Assembly: GCA_031269415.1 (NCBI GenBank)
Contig: JAISZF010000067.1
Location: forward strand, 1-14,312
Source: Clostridiales bacterium
GTDB lineage: Bacteria > Bacillota > Clostridia > Lachnospirales > WQUN01
Direction: 5' to 3'
Length of the DNA stretch: 14,312 nucleotides
Below the pieces are notes generated by a model. That model worked only from the letters and a program-made list of their open reading frames with translations. It had not been told where the DNA came from and did not search any database. The stretch's first letter is position 1; each line of letters opens with the position of its first letter. Positions 1-7,253 of the stretch are shown piece by piece. The position numbers and the translations under genes were made by a program.

Positions 1-23
1 TACTTTTTGCTGTCGGTTTTCAT
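1..23 (-). CDS. Start of a leftward gene, cut by the window edge
   Basis: Only about seven codons are visible (MKTDSKK). The ATG at 23-21 has a GAGGGG ribosome site at 36-31 with seven bases between. An ATG at 30-28 in another frame touches the ribosome site and is a poorer choice. A good promoter lies just upstream on the same strand. Nothing can be said about function. Confidence 0.4.
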
Positions 24-43
24 GCTTCATCCCCTCAGCAATG

Positions 44-72
44 ATTATATCCCATTTTTTCCAATTTTACAA
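44..72 (-). promoter_or_regulatory. Promoter for the leftward gene at the window edge
   Basis: On the minus strand, TTGTAA (72-67) and a perfect TATAAT (49-44) are separated by exactly 17 bases, and the first ATG with a ribosome site follows about 20 bases later. Three copies of the heptamer ATTTTAC (plus-strand reading, 64-70, 77-83, 87-93) lie over and upstream of the -35 box and could be a regulator site. That last point is inference. Confidence 0.5.
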
Positions 73-100
73 CTATATTTTACTACATTTTACAATTGTT

Positions 101-383
101 TCATATGCTTTGGGAAACTATTTGTAACCCACCGAGGCTGTGGCATCCGGCTGAAATTCCTTTCTCTCTGGCCATCTTGATAATTCCGGCTACCATCTCT
201 TGAAATTCAGTCCTGTTGTATTGGTTCGGGCAACCCATGCTGAAAGACAGATCGTTTGGCCCGACAATAATTCCGTCAAGCCCCGAGACGTTTAATATGT
301 CGTCGAGAGACTCAACCGCCGGAATGCTCTCAATTTTACGGTGGGGGCAGAGCCAGGATGACCGCCGCCGCGTTCGCGTATTC
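101..383 (-). pseudogene. Remnant of an HpcH/HpaI-family aldolase
   Basis: Read on the minus strand, 337-104 encodes KIESIPAVESLDDIL, then GLDGIIVGPNDLSFSMG, ending at a TGA (103-101). This matches the core of class II pyruvate aldolases (HpcH/HpaI, 2-dehydro-3-deoxyglucarate aldolase type), including the IE and GPxDLS segments that carry the metal ligands Glu and Asp. The upstream piece EYANAAAVILALP (383-345) is in a different frame and runs into TAA, so at least one frameshift separates the two. The N-terminal half of a normal ~250-residue enzyme, with the catalytic Arg, is absent, and the C-terminus stops early after GGLQIVSQSI. It is a decayed fragment. Its original role, probably sugar-acid breakdown, cannot be fixed from the sequence. 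Confidence 0.7.
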
Positions 384-553
384 CCCCAGTCGTTGATAAT
401 GATTTGTACATGCTGATTTACAAGCTTAGTGTTTCCAATGGTTCAGTTTAACGCAAAAGAAAGGATTATCCCGAATCCGCTTATTTTTTCATAAGTAATA
501 ATAAACGGGGGAAAAATAACTTATACTAGCAACAACTATATGAGGAGGTTTAT

Positions 554-1099
554 ATGTCAAACGTATTTATGCGGCGTATGCCACACAGCAGATTTTCTTG
601 GGACAATATAGGCGATATAAAGACGGGCAGGGGAGATCTCGGCGAGGATGTTCCGGTGCTGATGTACCGACTGATGCAATATACCTTATTGGATGTGCTG
701 TCCGGCATTTTCGGTGATTATCAGGCTAACGTATACTTCCGTAAAGCCGGTTTCATCGCCGGATCGCAATTCGCCACCGAGATGCTGAACCTGGACGTGG
801 ACTTCAACACCTTTATAGCCAGTCTGCAGAAAACACTTCAGGAATACAAGGTCGGCATATTGCGTATGGAAAACTTTGATCCCAATACGGAAACAATTGT
901 GCTGACGGTCGGGCAGGATCTGGACTGCAGCGGCCTGCCCATTACGAATGAAACGGTTTGCACGTATGACGAGGGGTTTATAGCGGGTATTTTGGAAGCG
1001 TATACCGGGAAGAAATATTCTGTTCAGGAAATTGACTGCTGGGCCAACGGCGACAGGCTCTGCCGATTTAAGGGGACAATCGATAAGTCTCGCCTATAG
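554..1099 (+). CDS. V4R-domain small-molecule sensor protein
   Basis: A 181-residue soluble protein with no signal peptide or membrane helix. Residues ~115-173 form a V4R (4-vinyl reductase) domain: CTYDEGFIAGILEAYTGKK followed by EIDCWANGDRLCRF. C136, C162 and C170, plus C125, are placed like the cysteine cluster of this family, which is related to BchJ, MecR and the Bet3/Trs33 fold and binds small hydrophobic ligands or metal. The N-terminal half (residues ~12-110) resembles the dimerising part of V4R proteins that sit next to GGDEF genes in Firmicutes. The start is firm: AGGAGG at 543-548 lies five bases before ATG. The next gene begins 19 bases after its stop, so it probably serves as the input sensor for that cyclase. 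The ligand is unknown. Confidence 0.8.
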   Translation: MSNVFMRRMPHSRFSWDNIGDIKTGRGDLGEDVPVLMYRLMQYTLLDVLSGIFGDYQANVYFRKAGFIAGSQFATEMLNLDVDFNTFIASLQKTLQEYKVGILRMENFDPNTETIVLTVGQDLDCSGLPITNETVCTYDEGFIAGILEAYTGKKYSVQEIDCWANGDRLCRFKGTIDKSRL

Positions 1100-1118
1100 T
1101 TATTAAGGATGGTGTGAT

Positions 1119-2357
1119 GTGGATCCAACCGCCAAATATCTTTTTGAATATCTGCGCAACGTTTTATATCATCCGTCAAGAGCCAAATTAATAATAAGCG
1201 ATCTGCCGGAGGGTTTTCGCGAACTGGGCGAAGGCTTGATGTTTTTCACGAAATGTATAAACGAGATAAGGACGTTCACGAAGGCCTTGGCGGCAGGCGA
1301 TTTGAACGTCAAATTCCCTTCATACGACAACGAGATGGCCGCTCCGCTGAAAACGCTCCACTCCACATTGAAACACCTATCCTGGCAGACACAGCAGGTC
1401 GCCAGCGGCGATTACAGCCAGAAGGTGGATTATCTGGGCGATTTCGCGGATGCGTTCAACTCTATGACCCGACAGCTCGATGAGCGGCGGCGCCGAATAA
1501 TGGAGGAGATTGAAATCTCACGCCAAAAAACCGTCGCTCTGCAGCAATGCAACGATCTCTTTGAAACCGTCACAAAAGAAAACTCGCAGTGGCTGGTCGT
1601 TATAGAGCGGGAAACGAATAAATGGCTTTTCTTCAATTATCCGGTTATTAAACTTCTGCAGACGGAAGAACTTATCCCTCCGCTCAAAGAGTGGCTGGAT
1701 AAAAAAGCAGCCGAATCGGGCACGGAGAGCGATTTGGACTACAGTGAACTTGAATTGGCGCACGAACAGTACACACAGTACTTTACGGTGATGCAACGGC
1801 CCGTGGTCTGGCGTGAGAGCCCCTCGGTGGTATTTATGCTTACGGACGACAGCAAGCGGCGTGAGTTCATGAAGGAACTGGAGTATGCCGCGAATTATGA
1901 TTCGCTGACCAAACTTTTCAACCGCGACTACGGCATGCGACTGCTCAACAGATGGCTGGCGGCGAAAGAGACGTTTGCTCTGTGTTTCGCCGATATGGAT
2001 AATCTGAAGTATGTGAATGATAAATACGGACATTTGGAGGGCGATAAATATATTAACTTAGTGTCGTCTCTATTGAAATTATTTTCGCCTGATATTACGG
2101 TCTGCCGCATTGGCGGCGATGAGTTCATGCTGCTGGAGCTGGGCTGGACGAAAGAGGACTCGGAAGAACAGTTGGAAGCGCTGCGGAACCGGCTGATCAG
2201 AAAGGGAGAAAGCAGCGAGTGCCCATACTATACCAGCATGAGTTACGGCGTTGTTGAGGTGACCCCGCAAAATATCATGTCCGCCAGCGAGTTGCTGGCT
2301 ATTGCAGACGAACGCATGTATCAATATAAGCGCGCTCATAAAATGGGGCGCGCCTAG
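1119..2357 (+). CDS. Soluble diguanylate cyclase with HAMP-like N-terminus
   Basis: 412 residues; makes cyclic di-GMP from two GTP. The GGDEF domain spans ~255-408, with DSLTKLFNR (261-269), FADMDNLKYVNDKYGH (290-305) and an intact catalytic GGDEF (332-336). The inhibitory I-site RxxD is missing (FSPD in its place), so product feedback is not expected at that site. Residues ~46-120 contain two HAMP-like segments around AAGDLNV and ASGDYSQKV, but there is no transmembrane helix, so the protein is cytosolic. A PAS-like region (~155-245) and a short helix lead into the catalytic domain. The start is GTG at 1119 with AAGGA about nine bases upstream; the ATG at 1117 is out of frame. Closely following the V4R gene, it probably takes its signal from that protein. 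Confidence 0.88.
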   Translation: MDPTAKYLFEYLRNVLYHPSRAKLIISDLPEGFRELGEGLMFFTKCINEIRTFTKALAAGDLNVKFPSYDNEMAAPLKTLHSTLKHLSWQTQQVASGDYSQKVDYLGDFADAFNSMTRQLDERRRRIMEEIEISRQKTVALQQCNDLFETVTKENSQWLVVIERETNKWLFFNYPVIKLLQTEELIPPLKEWLDKKAAESGTESDLDYSELELAHEQYTQYFTVMQRPVVWRESPSVVFMLTDDSKRREFMKELEYAANYDSLTKLFNRDYGMRLLNRWLAAKETFALCFADMDNLKYVNDKYGHLEGDKYINLVSSLLKLFSPDITVCRIGGDEFMLLELGWTKEDSEEQLEALRNRLIRKGESSECPYYTSMSYGVVEVTPQNIMSASELLAIADERMYQYKRAHKMGRA

Positions 2358-2420
2358 GTGTTAAAATATCTTATAATATGATACACTTTATCTTGTTATC
2401 AATGAGATGGAGGTGGATCA

Positions 2421-3929
2421 ATGCGGCCCGTATTTCCCAAAGGTGTTTTCGGATGTTTTTACTGTATGAAGAAGATTGATAAACCCATGCTTCAAGCTCA
2501 GGGCGGCGACAACACGTCGGCAAATATTGACACGCTGCGAAGAATTATCGAGGTTAACAGAGAAAAGTATTCCGAATTGGCGAATCTCATCAAAGAGGAT
2601 ATTATGCGGTCGAGTGAAAGCGGCGGCGCTTCTTTGCCATATTTTACGATTATAGAGCCTTGGCCGGACGATCAGATCGAGTGGGGGCCATTGAGACGAG
2701 TGGAGGACGATACCCTGGCCGATTTTACGGTCAGTTTTACGGACGAATACAAGAAAGAGCGCAGAATTACCTATGATAAGCTCATCTGTCCGCATTGCTT
2801 AAAACCGCTGAACACAAACGCCGGAAAAAAGGATATGTATCTGGTCAGTGTTTTTGGTATACGATATATAGGTAAATCGCAGTTTGTGAACGTAATTATC
2901 AGAAAGTGCCAGGAGGCGTTTGAGGACAGCGGGTTTACGCTCATGCCCATAGAGAGGACGGACGCCCAGAGGGAATCGAGTATCAGGAAGGGTTCAATAG
3001 AGCCTACGCAAGATATACTGGACAATGAGGATAATTTCTATACTTTTCTTCTATCATGGGATGATCGTAACGGCGAGTCTAAATCCGCGTGCCTTGTGCT
3101 TCAGGATACGCCCGGCGAGCGAATGCTTACGGAAACCAGCCTGGAAAGGCGATTGGCTTTGCACACCAGGATTATAAAGTCAAATATAGTGCTGCTGTTC
3201 AGTGATCCTACGCGCACGCGTAATTTCTTGCGCAAGCTGGAAAATCTGGAGAACCAAAAGACCGATTTTTCCAAGGCGCCGGATATCGATCTCTATTATT
3301 CCAAAGAACTCAAGGATATTATAGAAAGCTCGCGGAGCGGGCATGTCTATTTGAGCCAAAAAAATTCGTTTGAGGATACCGTCGAGAAGTTCTGTTCCGA
3401 CATGAACCATATCCGTCAGGAACTAAAAGACAATCTGACATTAGCCGTCGTGTATACTAAATTAGATCTGATAGAGTACTATGTCAAACATTTTGACTTC
3501 TATACAGTTGAGGATAAATCAGGCGATTCGGTGTTGTTTGGCAAAGACGATCCTGTTTTTCAACCCGACCCGCCTAAGATTCGCGATTCGGATATTCGGC
3601 GCGATTGGAGCCAACTGCTCTCCAGAGGGCAGGCGTTCATGAAGAATGAGGATAACAGCAGCTTCAGACGGCTGGAAGAGAGCTTGAAGAGGCGTACATA
3701 TACCCTGCCGTGTTTTATGATCTCAAACGGAAGGTTCAGCCGCAAAACGGACTTTGATAACAGCGTGACTATTTCATGCCTTTTGTTGCTGCTATGGATT
3801 ATTGAGACAATAAACCCATCCGGCCTGATGGACGATCTCAAACCCAAAGACACGCCCGCTGAGGAACGGCGCGGCATATGGGACTTGATACGAAGGCTGC
3901 GGAGAGAGATTCGGGGCGATAAAGCATGA
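2421..3929 (+). CDS. Zinc-ribbon TRAFAC-like GTPase of a GAP1-type module
   Basis: 502 residues. GTPase motifs are clear: P-loop GIRYIGKS (146-153), G3 DTPGE (229-233) and G4 TKLD (346-349, with Thr for the usual Asn); SNG around 435-437 may be G5. Ahead of it is a zinc ribbon split in two: CFYC (12-15) and CPHC (123-126), with ~107 residues between. A hydrophobic stretch, SCLLLLLWIIETI (~452-464), is short for a membrane span and is more likely a buried helix; the tail is basic. The layout recalls the conflict-system GTPases described with GAP1 proteins (DO-GTPase2-like), a recalled similarity not checked by search. The start has GGAGG at 2409-2413 seven bases before ATG. The stop overlaps the next gene as ATGA, indicating translational coupling and probably a complex. 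Substrate and trigger are unknown. Confidence 0.75.
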   Translation: MRPVFPKGVFGCFYCMKKIDKPMLQAQGGDNTSANIDTLRRIIEVNREKYSELANLIKEDIMRSSESGGASLPYFTIIEPWPDDQIEWGPLRRVEDDTLADFTVSFTDEYKKERRITYDKLICPHCLKPLNTNAGKKDMYLVSVFGIRYIGKSQFVNVIIRKCQEAFEDSGFTLMPIERTDAQRESSIRKGSIEPTQDILDNEDNFYTFLLSWDDRNGESKSACLVLQDTPGERMLTETSLERRLALHTRIIKSNIVLLFSDPTRTRNFLRKLENLENQKTDFSKAPDIDLYYSKELKDIIESSRSGHVYLSQKNSFEDTVEKFCSDMNHIRQELKDNLTLAVVYTKLDLIEYYVKHFDFYTVEDKSGDSVLFGKDDPVFQPDPPKIRDSDIRRDWSQLLSRGQAFMKNEDNSSFRRLEESLKRRTYTLPCFMISNGRFSRKTDFDNSVTISCLLLLLWIIETINPSGLMDDLKPKDTPAEERRGIWDLIRRLRREIRGDKA

Positions 3930-5641
3930 TTGCGCAGCACATCTTCACGAACACGTCGGACATCGGCTGGAGTACCCTGCGGATCTCGCCGGGACTGATT
4001 AAATATCAATCTATTCTGGAGGAAATCAGTCTGTTCCATGAAACCCGCGGCAAGGATGAAAAGGGACTGGTTTTTTATCCGCTGCGCGACGAGAAACTGT
4101 TTGTGATAGGTCAGTCCGCCCCGTTTCCCGCCGAGCGCCCCTCGTACATACACCATAACCTGGTACTCGACGAAGACTCGTTTGCTTCCGTTAAGCAAAA
4201 CGCCGAGCGTTTCTTAACCGGCACTATATTCTATACAAACCCGGCTCAGGTCCCCCAACGTTTGTCAGACGACGCCCCGCCGATAATCAGCGGCGTTCGG
4301 CTTGAAAGTCTGGCTGCCCTGAATTGGGAGGAAATGCTAGACGCGCTCTTCTCGGGGTATCAAAGCACGTGGAGGTTCGGTAAGCCGCGCGAACAACCCG
4401 AAATGGCCGCCAGATTGATCCTGGCCCGGTTAATAAAGGCTCTGCCCACCGAAATACTTCTTAGATTTCCGGGGATTCATACATCGGCGTTCCCCCAGAT
4501 AAGCAGCCGTATAGCGGTCAGGTTCCCATATTATGACTCTATGCAAAGCGCGATAAGATATATAGACGACGAGAAACCTCCCGCGGGTTTGTCATTCGCG
4601 GCGGCGTATATCGCCGAAATACTTCGCGGCGGCGGCGCGCTGAACATGCCCAGATCCTTCGCGGAAATTCTCAATCATCGGCAGTCGTCATTTAATACCT
4701 TACCGTTAATTCAGGATTTGTTGAGCTTTTACCTCGCGTTCGGCGTTAAACGCCCGGAGGAAGGCTTAAACGCGTTCGCGGGTTTCTGTAAAAACAGCAG
4801 GTCGGATTTCTGTATGCCCGTCTTGGAGGATATTATATTAAGGTACGTGAAAACCCAAGGCCACCAGCGGGACGGGGAATACATACTGCGGCGGCTTCAG
4901 ACTGAAACGCCCGCGAGTTTCGCGCGGATAACCAAACAGTTGGGGCTGGATCGCGATCAGGGGAAAGCCGATGAAGCGGTTCGCTCGACCGGCGAAAGCA
5001 CGCCGGTCGCTGAAACACAAGCCGAGGGGACGCCGGAAACGCCTGAAAACGCGCGTGAGGCGGAAATCGCGCTTCAAATGGAACACGATCTGATATTTGT
5101 GAGGGATCTGCCCACCTTGGAGGACTGGCTGAGGTTTTATTCCTCTAAAACGTCTGAAAACGCGGAGTTGGAAAGGCTGGCTCTGGATAAATATCTGAGC
5201 GTAGCGCGTAACGCCAATGAATTTTGGCCTAAGGATCCGGCGAATCGCTATCCCAGGATTAACGCTCTGCTGACCGGCTCGCAGGGAAAAAAAGCCGCCC
5301 GCAAGGCGGCAAGGCGCGGCGCGCTGCCGCGAGAGGCGCATAACTTTGGGGTGGCGTTTAGAAACTGCGCGTTTGTACGGCATATATGCCTGCTGCTGTT
5401 TCTCTGCGGGGCGCTGCTGGCGCTGACGGCGGTGCAAGGCGGATGGGGGTACGCGTTCGATCGGTTGATGGGGAATGAACCGCGTCGGGTGATTGACGCG
5501 ACGGCAAGCCCAACCATTACGCCGGAACCGACCGCAACCCTCGCGCCCACAATAACCCGGACGCCCACGCCCACCGAGACATTAGTTCCGGTTGTCAGCC
5601 CGGAAGCCGAGGATGTCGTCCCCGAGGTATCGATATATTAA
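3926..5641 (+). CDS. GAP1-like GTPase partner with C-terminal membrane anchor
   Basis: 571 residues. The N-terminus (1-~110) has the features I associate with GAP1-N2 domains: QHIFTNTSDIGW, RISPGL (19-24), the YPLRDEKLFVIGQS strand and HHNLVLDED. A middle region (~130-215) fits a GAP1-M-like helical domain, followed by more helices to ~345. An acidic Thr/Glu-rich linker (~345-382) leads to another helical segment (~383-450). A basic stretch (455-464) precedes one membrane helix (~483-504), then a Thr/Pro-rich tail (~525-571). By the positive-inside rule about 480 residues face the cytosol and the tail is outside. It overlaps the GTPase gene by four bases, so the likely role is to bind the GTPase and hold it at the membrane. 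No enzyme motif is visible. Family assignment rests on recalled patterns. Confidence 0.7.
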   Translation: MIAQHIFTNTSDIGWSTLRISPGLIKYQSILEEISLFHETRGKDEKGLVFYPLRDEKLFVIGQSAPFPAERPSYIHHNLVLDEDSFASVKQNAERFLTGTIFYTNPAQVPQRLSDDAPPIISGVRLESLAALNWEEMLDALFSGYQSTWRFGKPREQPEMAARLILARLIKALPTEILLRFPGIHTSAFPQISSRIAVRFPYYDSMQSAIRYIDDEKPPAGLSFAAAYIAEILRGGGALNMPRSFAEILNHRQSSFNTLPLIQDLLSFYLAFGVKRPEEGLNAFAGFCKNSRSDFCMPVLEDIILRYVKTQGHQRDGEYILRRLQTETPASFARITKQLGLDRDQGKADEAVRSTGESTPVAETQAEGTPETPENAREAEIALQMEHDLIFVRDLPTLEDWLRFYSSKTSENAELERLALDKYLSVARNANEFWPKDPANRYPRINALLTGSQGKKAARKAARRGALPREAHNFGVAFRNCAFVRHICLLLFLCGALLALTAVQGGWGYAFDRLMGNEPRRVIDATASPTITPEPTATLAPTITRTPTPTETLVPVVSPEAEDVVPEVSIY

Positions 5642-5652
5642 AATCCAGTTAA

Positions 5653-5811
5653 TATGTACAATTTGAAAGTGAGGCGAAAACGTTGCGGACGCAAAGGATC
5701 TATCTGGAAACAACTATGTTCAATTACTACTTTGATTCCGATCGCGACGCTCACGCGGATACAGTCCGCTTCGATTATCAAGCGGTATGGATTCAAAGTC
5801 GTTTCAGTTGA
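5653..5811 (+). pseudogene. Truncated PIN-domain (VapC-like) toxin remnant
   Basis: In this frame the segment 5695-5766 reads RIYLETTMFNYYF, then DSDRDAHADTV, the characteristic N-terminus of a PIN-domain toxin family (a predicted RNase). After DTV the similarity stops and the frame ends at TGA 5809-5811, so only about 30 of the usual ~140 residues remain. The first acidic active-site position and the helix after it are present; the other acidic residues are lost. No clear ATG opens this frame (TTG at 5683 is possible), and no partner antitoxin is recognisable. The two other frames to ~5870 also show short open stretches I could not assign. I read this as the leftover of a deleted toxin-antitoxin locus. 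Confidence 0.55.
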
Positions 5812-5881
5812 CGGAACTCGCCGAGTATCAGAACCTAAATGAATATACTGACAAACATAAATAAGACTTTACAAATAGCAA

Positions 5882-5909
5882 AGCGCGGCAAGGGAACATC
5901 TGCCGCGCT
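5882..5909. terminator. Hairpin terminator between convergent operons
   Basis: AGCGCGGCA (5882-5890) pairs perfectly with TGCCGCGCT (5901-5909) around a 10-base loop. CTTTCGTTGTT follows on the plus strand and TTTGCTATTT on the minus strand, so it may act both ways, for the V4R-to-GAP1 genes and for the leftward lacI-type gene. The T-tracts are imperfect. Confidence 0.6.
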
Positions 5910-5950
5910 CTTTCGTTGTTCAAGCGAGTACAGTTGCCTCCGCTCCTCGC

Positions 5951-6949
5951 TTAAGCGCCGCTTCGCCTGAACGTTTCCCTCTCAACCAAATCCGCCGCCA
6001 CCAATACCTTCGACGGCGCTTTTCCTCCCTCAAGTGTATCATAAAGCATATTCACCGTCACTGGGCAAATCGTCTGTAACATATTGTCAACGCTGGTCAG
6101 AGCCGGGCTTACACACTGAGCTATCAGTGAATTATTAAAACCGATGATAGGCAGATTCAGGCCGCGTTCCAAAAGGGCTTTCTGCGCGCCGACCGCCAGA
6201 ATATCCTCGGAGGCGATTATACCGCCGAAATTCACGGAGTTTTCGATTAACCGCGACACTCTCTCCTTCGCGGGTTCTATGCCATGGCTCACCGCCTGAA
6301 CCAATTCAGGATTTTCCGGAATGCCGTTCTCACTCAAGCCGCGTTTTATCCCGTTCAGTTTCTCTGTTCCGGCCCAAGCCCAGTCTACCATATCGTGCAG
6401 GTAGAGAATATCTTTTATCCCGCTTCGCGACATATACCGAACATTGGCGCTCATGGCCTCCGCCTCGTCGCAGAGTACGCAGTAAGTGTTCGCGATATTG
6501 ATATACGAATTTATCAAAAACAGCGGAACCCGCGCCGCCGCGTCATGCAGGTGGGAATTGTCCGTTTTTTCAATCAAGGCCGAGCCGACCAGGATTATGG
6601 CGTCCACTTTTTTTTGCAGCAGCAGATTCAGGCAATTCTTCTTGGACTCAAGCTCCAGCCCGCTGCAGCAAAGAATCGTGTTATAGCCCTTGGCGCGCAA
6701 ACTGCGCTCCAATAAGGAAACCGCCTGACCGTAAAATAGATTAGCTACGTCGCGGCACAGTATCCCCACCATACGCATGGAGTTAAGCCCCAGCCCTCGC
6801 GCGAACGCGTTGGGCGTGTAGCCCTCGTCACGCATGACGGCCAGAATTTTTTCCCTGGTCGTATGACTCACGCTGGGGTTATTGTTTATTACCCGCGATA
6901 CCGTGGCTACGGAAACGCCCGCTTTCTCCGCTATACCGTGTATGTTCAT
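5951..6949 (-). CDS. LacI-family repressor of the adjacent sugar operon
   Basis: 332 residues counted from the ATG at 6949. This start gives the standard LacI opening MNIHGIAEKAGVSVATVSRV with the helix-turn-helix at ~4-23 and the minor-groove hinge at ~45-58 (YTPNAFARGL). GAGG at 6960-6957 is seven bases upstream. The frame extends 20 codons further up to 7009, but that part is unlike the family and has no ribosome site. Residues ~59-332 are the periplasmic-binding-protein-like effector domain, beginning MVGILCRDVANLFYGQ. The gene diverges from the permease genes, so it most likely represses them until the imported sugar or a derivative binds. The palindrome at 7219-7232 fits its operator. 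The ligand is inferred to be a uronide from the operon content. Confidence 0.9.
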   Translation of the reverse strand: MNIHGIAEKAGVSVATVSRVINNNPSVSHTTREKILAVMRDEGYTPNAFARGLGLNSMRMVGILCRDVANLFYGQAVSLLERSLRAKGYNTILCCSGLELESKKNCLNLLLQKKVDAIILVGSALIEKTDNSHLHDAAARVPLFLINSYINIANTYCVLCDEAEAMSANVRYMSRSGIKDILYLHDMVDWAWAGTEKLNGIKRGLSENGIPENPELVQAVSHGIEPAKERVSRLIENSVNFGGIIASEDILAVGAQKALLERGLNLPIIGFNNSLIAQCVSPALTSVDNMLQTICPVTVNMLYDTLEGGKAPSKVLVAADLVERETFRRSGA

Positions 6950-6980
6950 ATCGCTGCCTCTCGAATCTATATTTGAATAT

Positions 6981-7009
6981 AAAATAGCACGATTTCCGTC
7001 TTGCCGCAA
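6981..7009 (-). promoter_or_regulatory. Possible promoter of the lacI-type gene
   Basis: On the minus strand TTGCGG (7009-7004) and TATTTT (6986-6981) are 17 bases apart and lie about 30 bases before the chosen start codon. Both boxes are imperfect. Confidence 0.35.
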
Positions 7010-7072
7010 GCCGGTTGAGCGGCGGTCATTGGATTTTACGACGGATTGATAAATTAGTTACATAAACAGTTT

Positions 7073-7084
7073 ACAACGCGTTTT
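7073..7084. promoter_or_regulatory. Possible auxiliary LacI-type operator
   Basis: The core AACGCGTT (7075-7082) is a perfect palindrome, and A7073/T7084 and T7072/A7085 extend it with one mismatch. It sits in the divergent intergenic region about 145 bases from the main operator, a distance that could allow looping. It is weaker than the site at 7219-7232. Confidence 0.3.
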
Positions 7085-7186
7085 ATAAAATTATTCCGAT
7101 GATGGTATATATGCACTATCATAGAATCTGACGCGTAGGCGTTTAAGTACATTAAACAACAACTTATAAAATTAAAAATATTTATC

Positions 7187-7215
7187 TTGACAAATCTAAA
7201 TAAATGAGATATTTT
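7187..7215 (+). promoter_or_regulatory. Main promoter of the sugar-uptake operon
   Basis: A consensus TTGACA (7187-7192) and TATTTT (7210-7215) are separated by 17 bases in an AT-rich stretch. The expected transcription start falls within or just after the palindrome at 7219-7232, which makes the promoter repressible by roadblock or occlusion. Confidence 0.8.
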
Positions 7216-7218
7216 AAT

Positions 7219-7232
7219 TGTAACGAGTTACA
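7219..7232. promoter_or_regulatory. LacI-type operator TGTAACGAGTTACA
   Basis: Six-base arms TGTAAC and GTTACA are perfect inverted repeats around GA, one base from the common LacI-family form with a central CG. The site starts three bases after the -10 box. The half-site AGTTACATA recurs at 7056-7064, which suggests further contacts upstream. Confidence 0.7.
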
Positions 7233-7253
7233 TATTCTATAGGGGGGATGCGC

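Noticed and set aside
216..416. Open frame of 66 codons on the plus strand
   Set aside because: It lies opposite the aldolase remnant, has no ribosome site and gives no recognisable protein.
522..527. TATACT as -10 box for the V4R gene
   Set aside because: The -35 position reads TAATAA, too weak to call a promoter. The rest of 420-541 is AT-rich with nothing else recognisable.
1518..2033. Minus-strand open frame (171 codons)
   Set aside because: It lies opposite the GGDEF gene and shows no domain or ribosome site.
2372..2377. TATAAT before the GTPase gene, possible separate promoter
   Set aside because: No acceptable -35 box 16-18 bases upstream (the region is GCGCC-rich and coding). It remains possible with an activator, but is not supported.
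3560..4198. Long minus-strand open frame (212 codons)
   Set aside because: It is antisense to the GTPase and GAP1-like genes, whose motifs and overlapping start and stop fix the coding strand.
4838..5437. Minus-strand open frame (199 codons), Arg/Gln-rich
   Set aside because: Composition is that of a shadow of a GC-rich gene; no start signal.
5654..5842. Open frame of 62 codons on the plus strand starting ATG 5654
   Set aside because: It is one base off the frame that encodes the PIN motif; the protein is basic, without family resemblance, and has no ribosome site.
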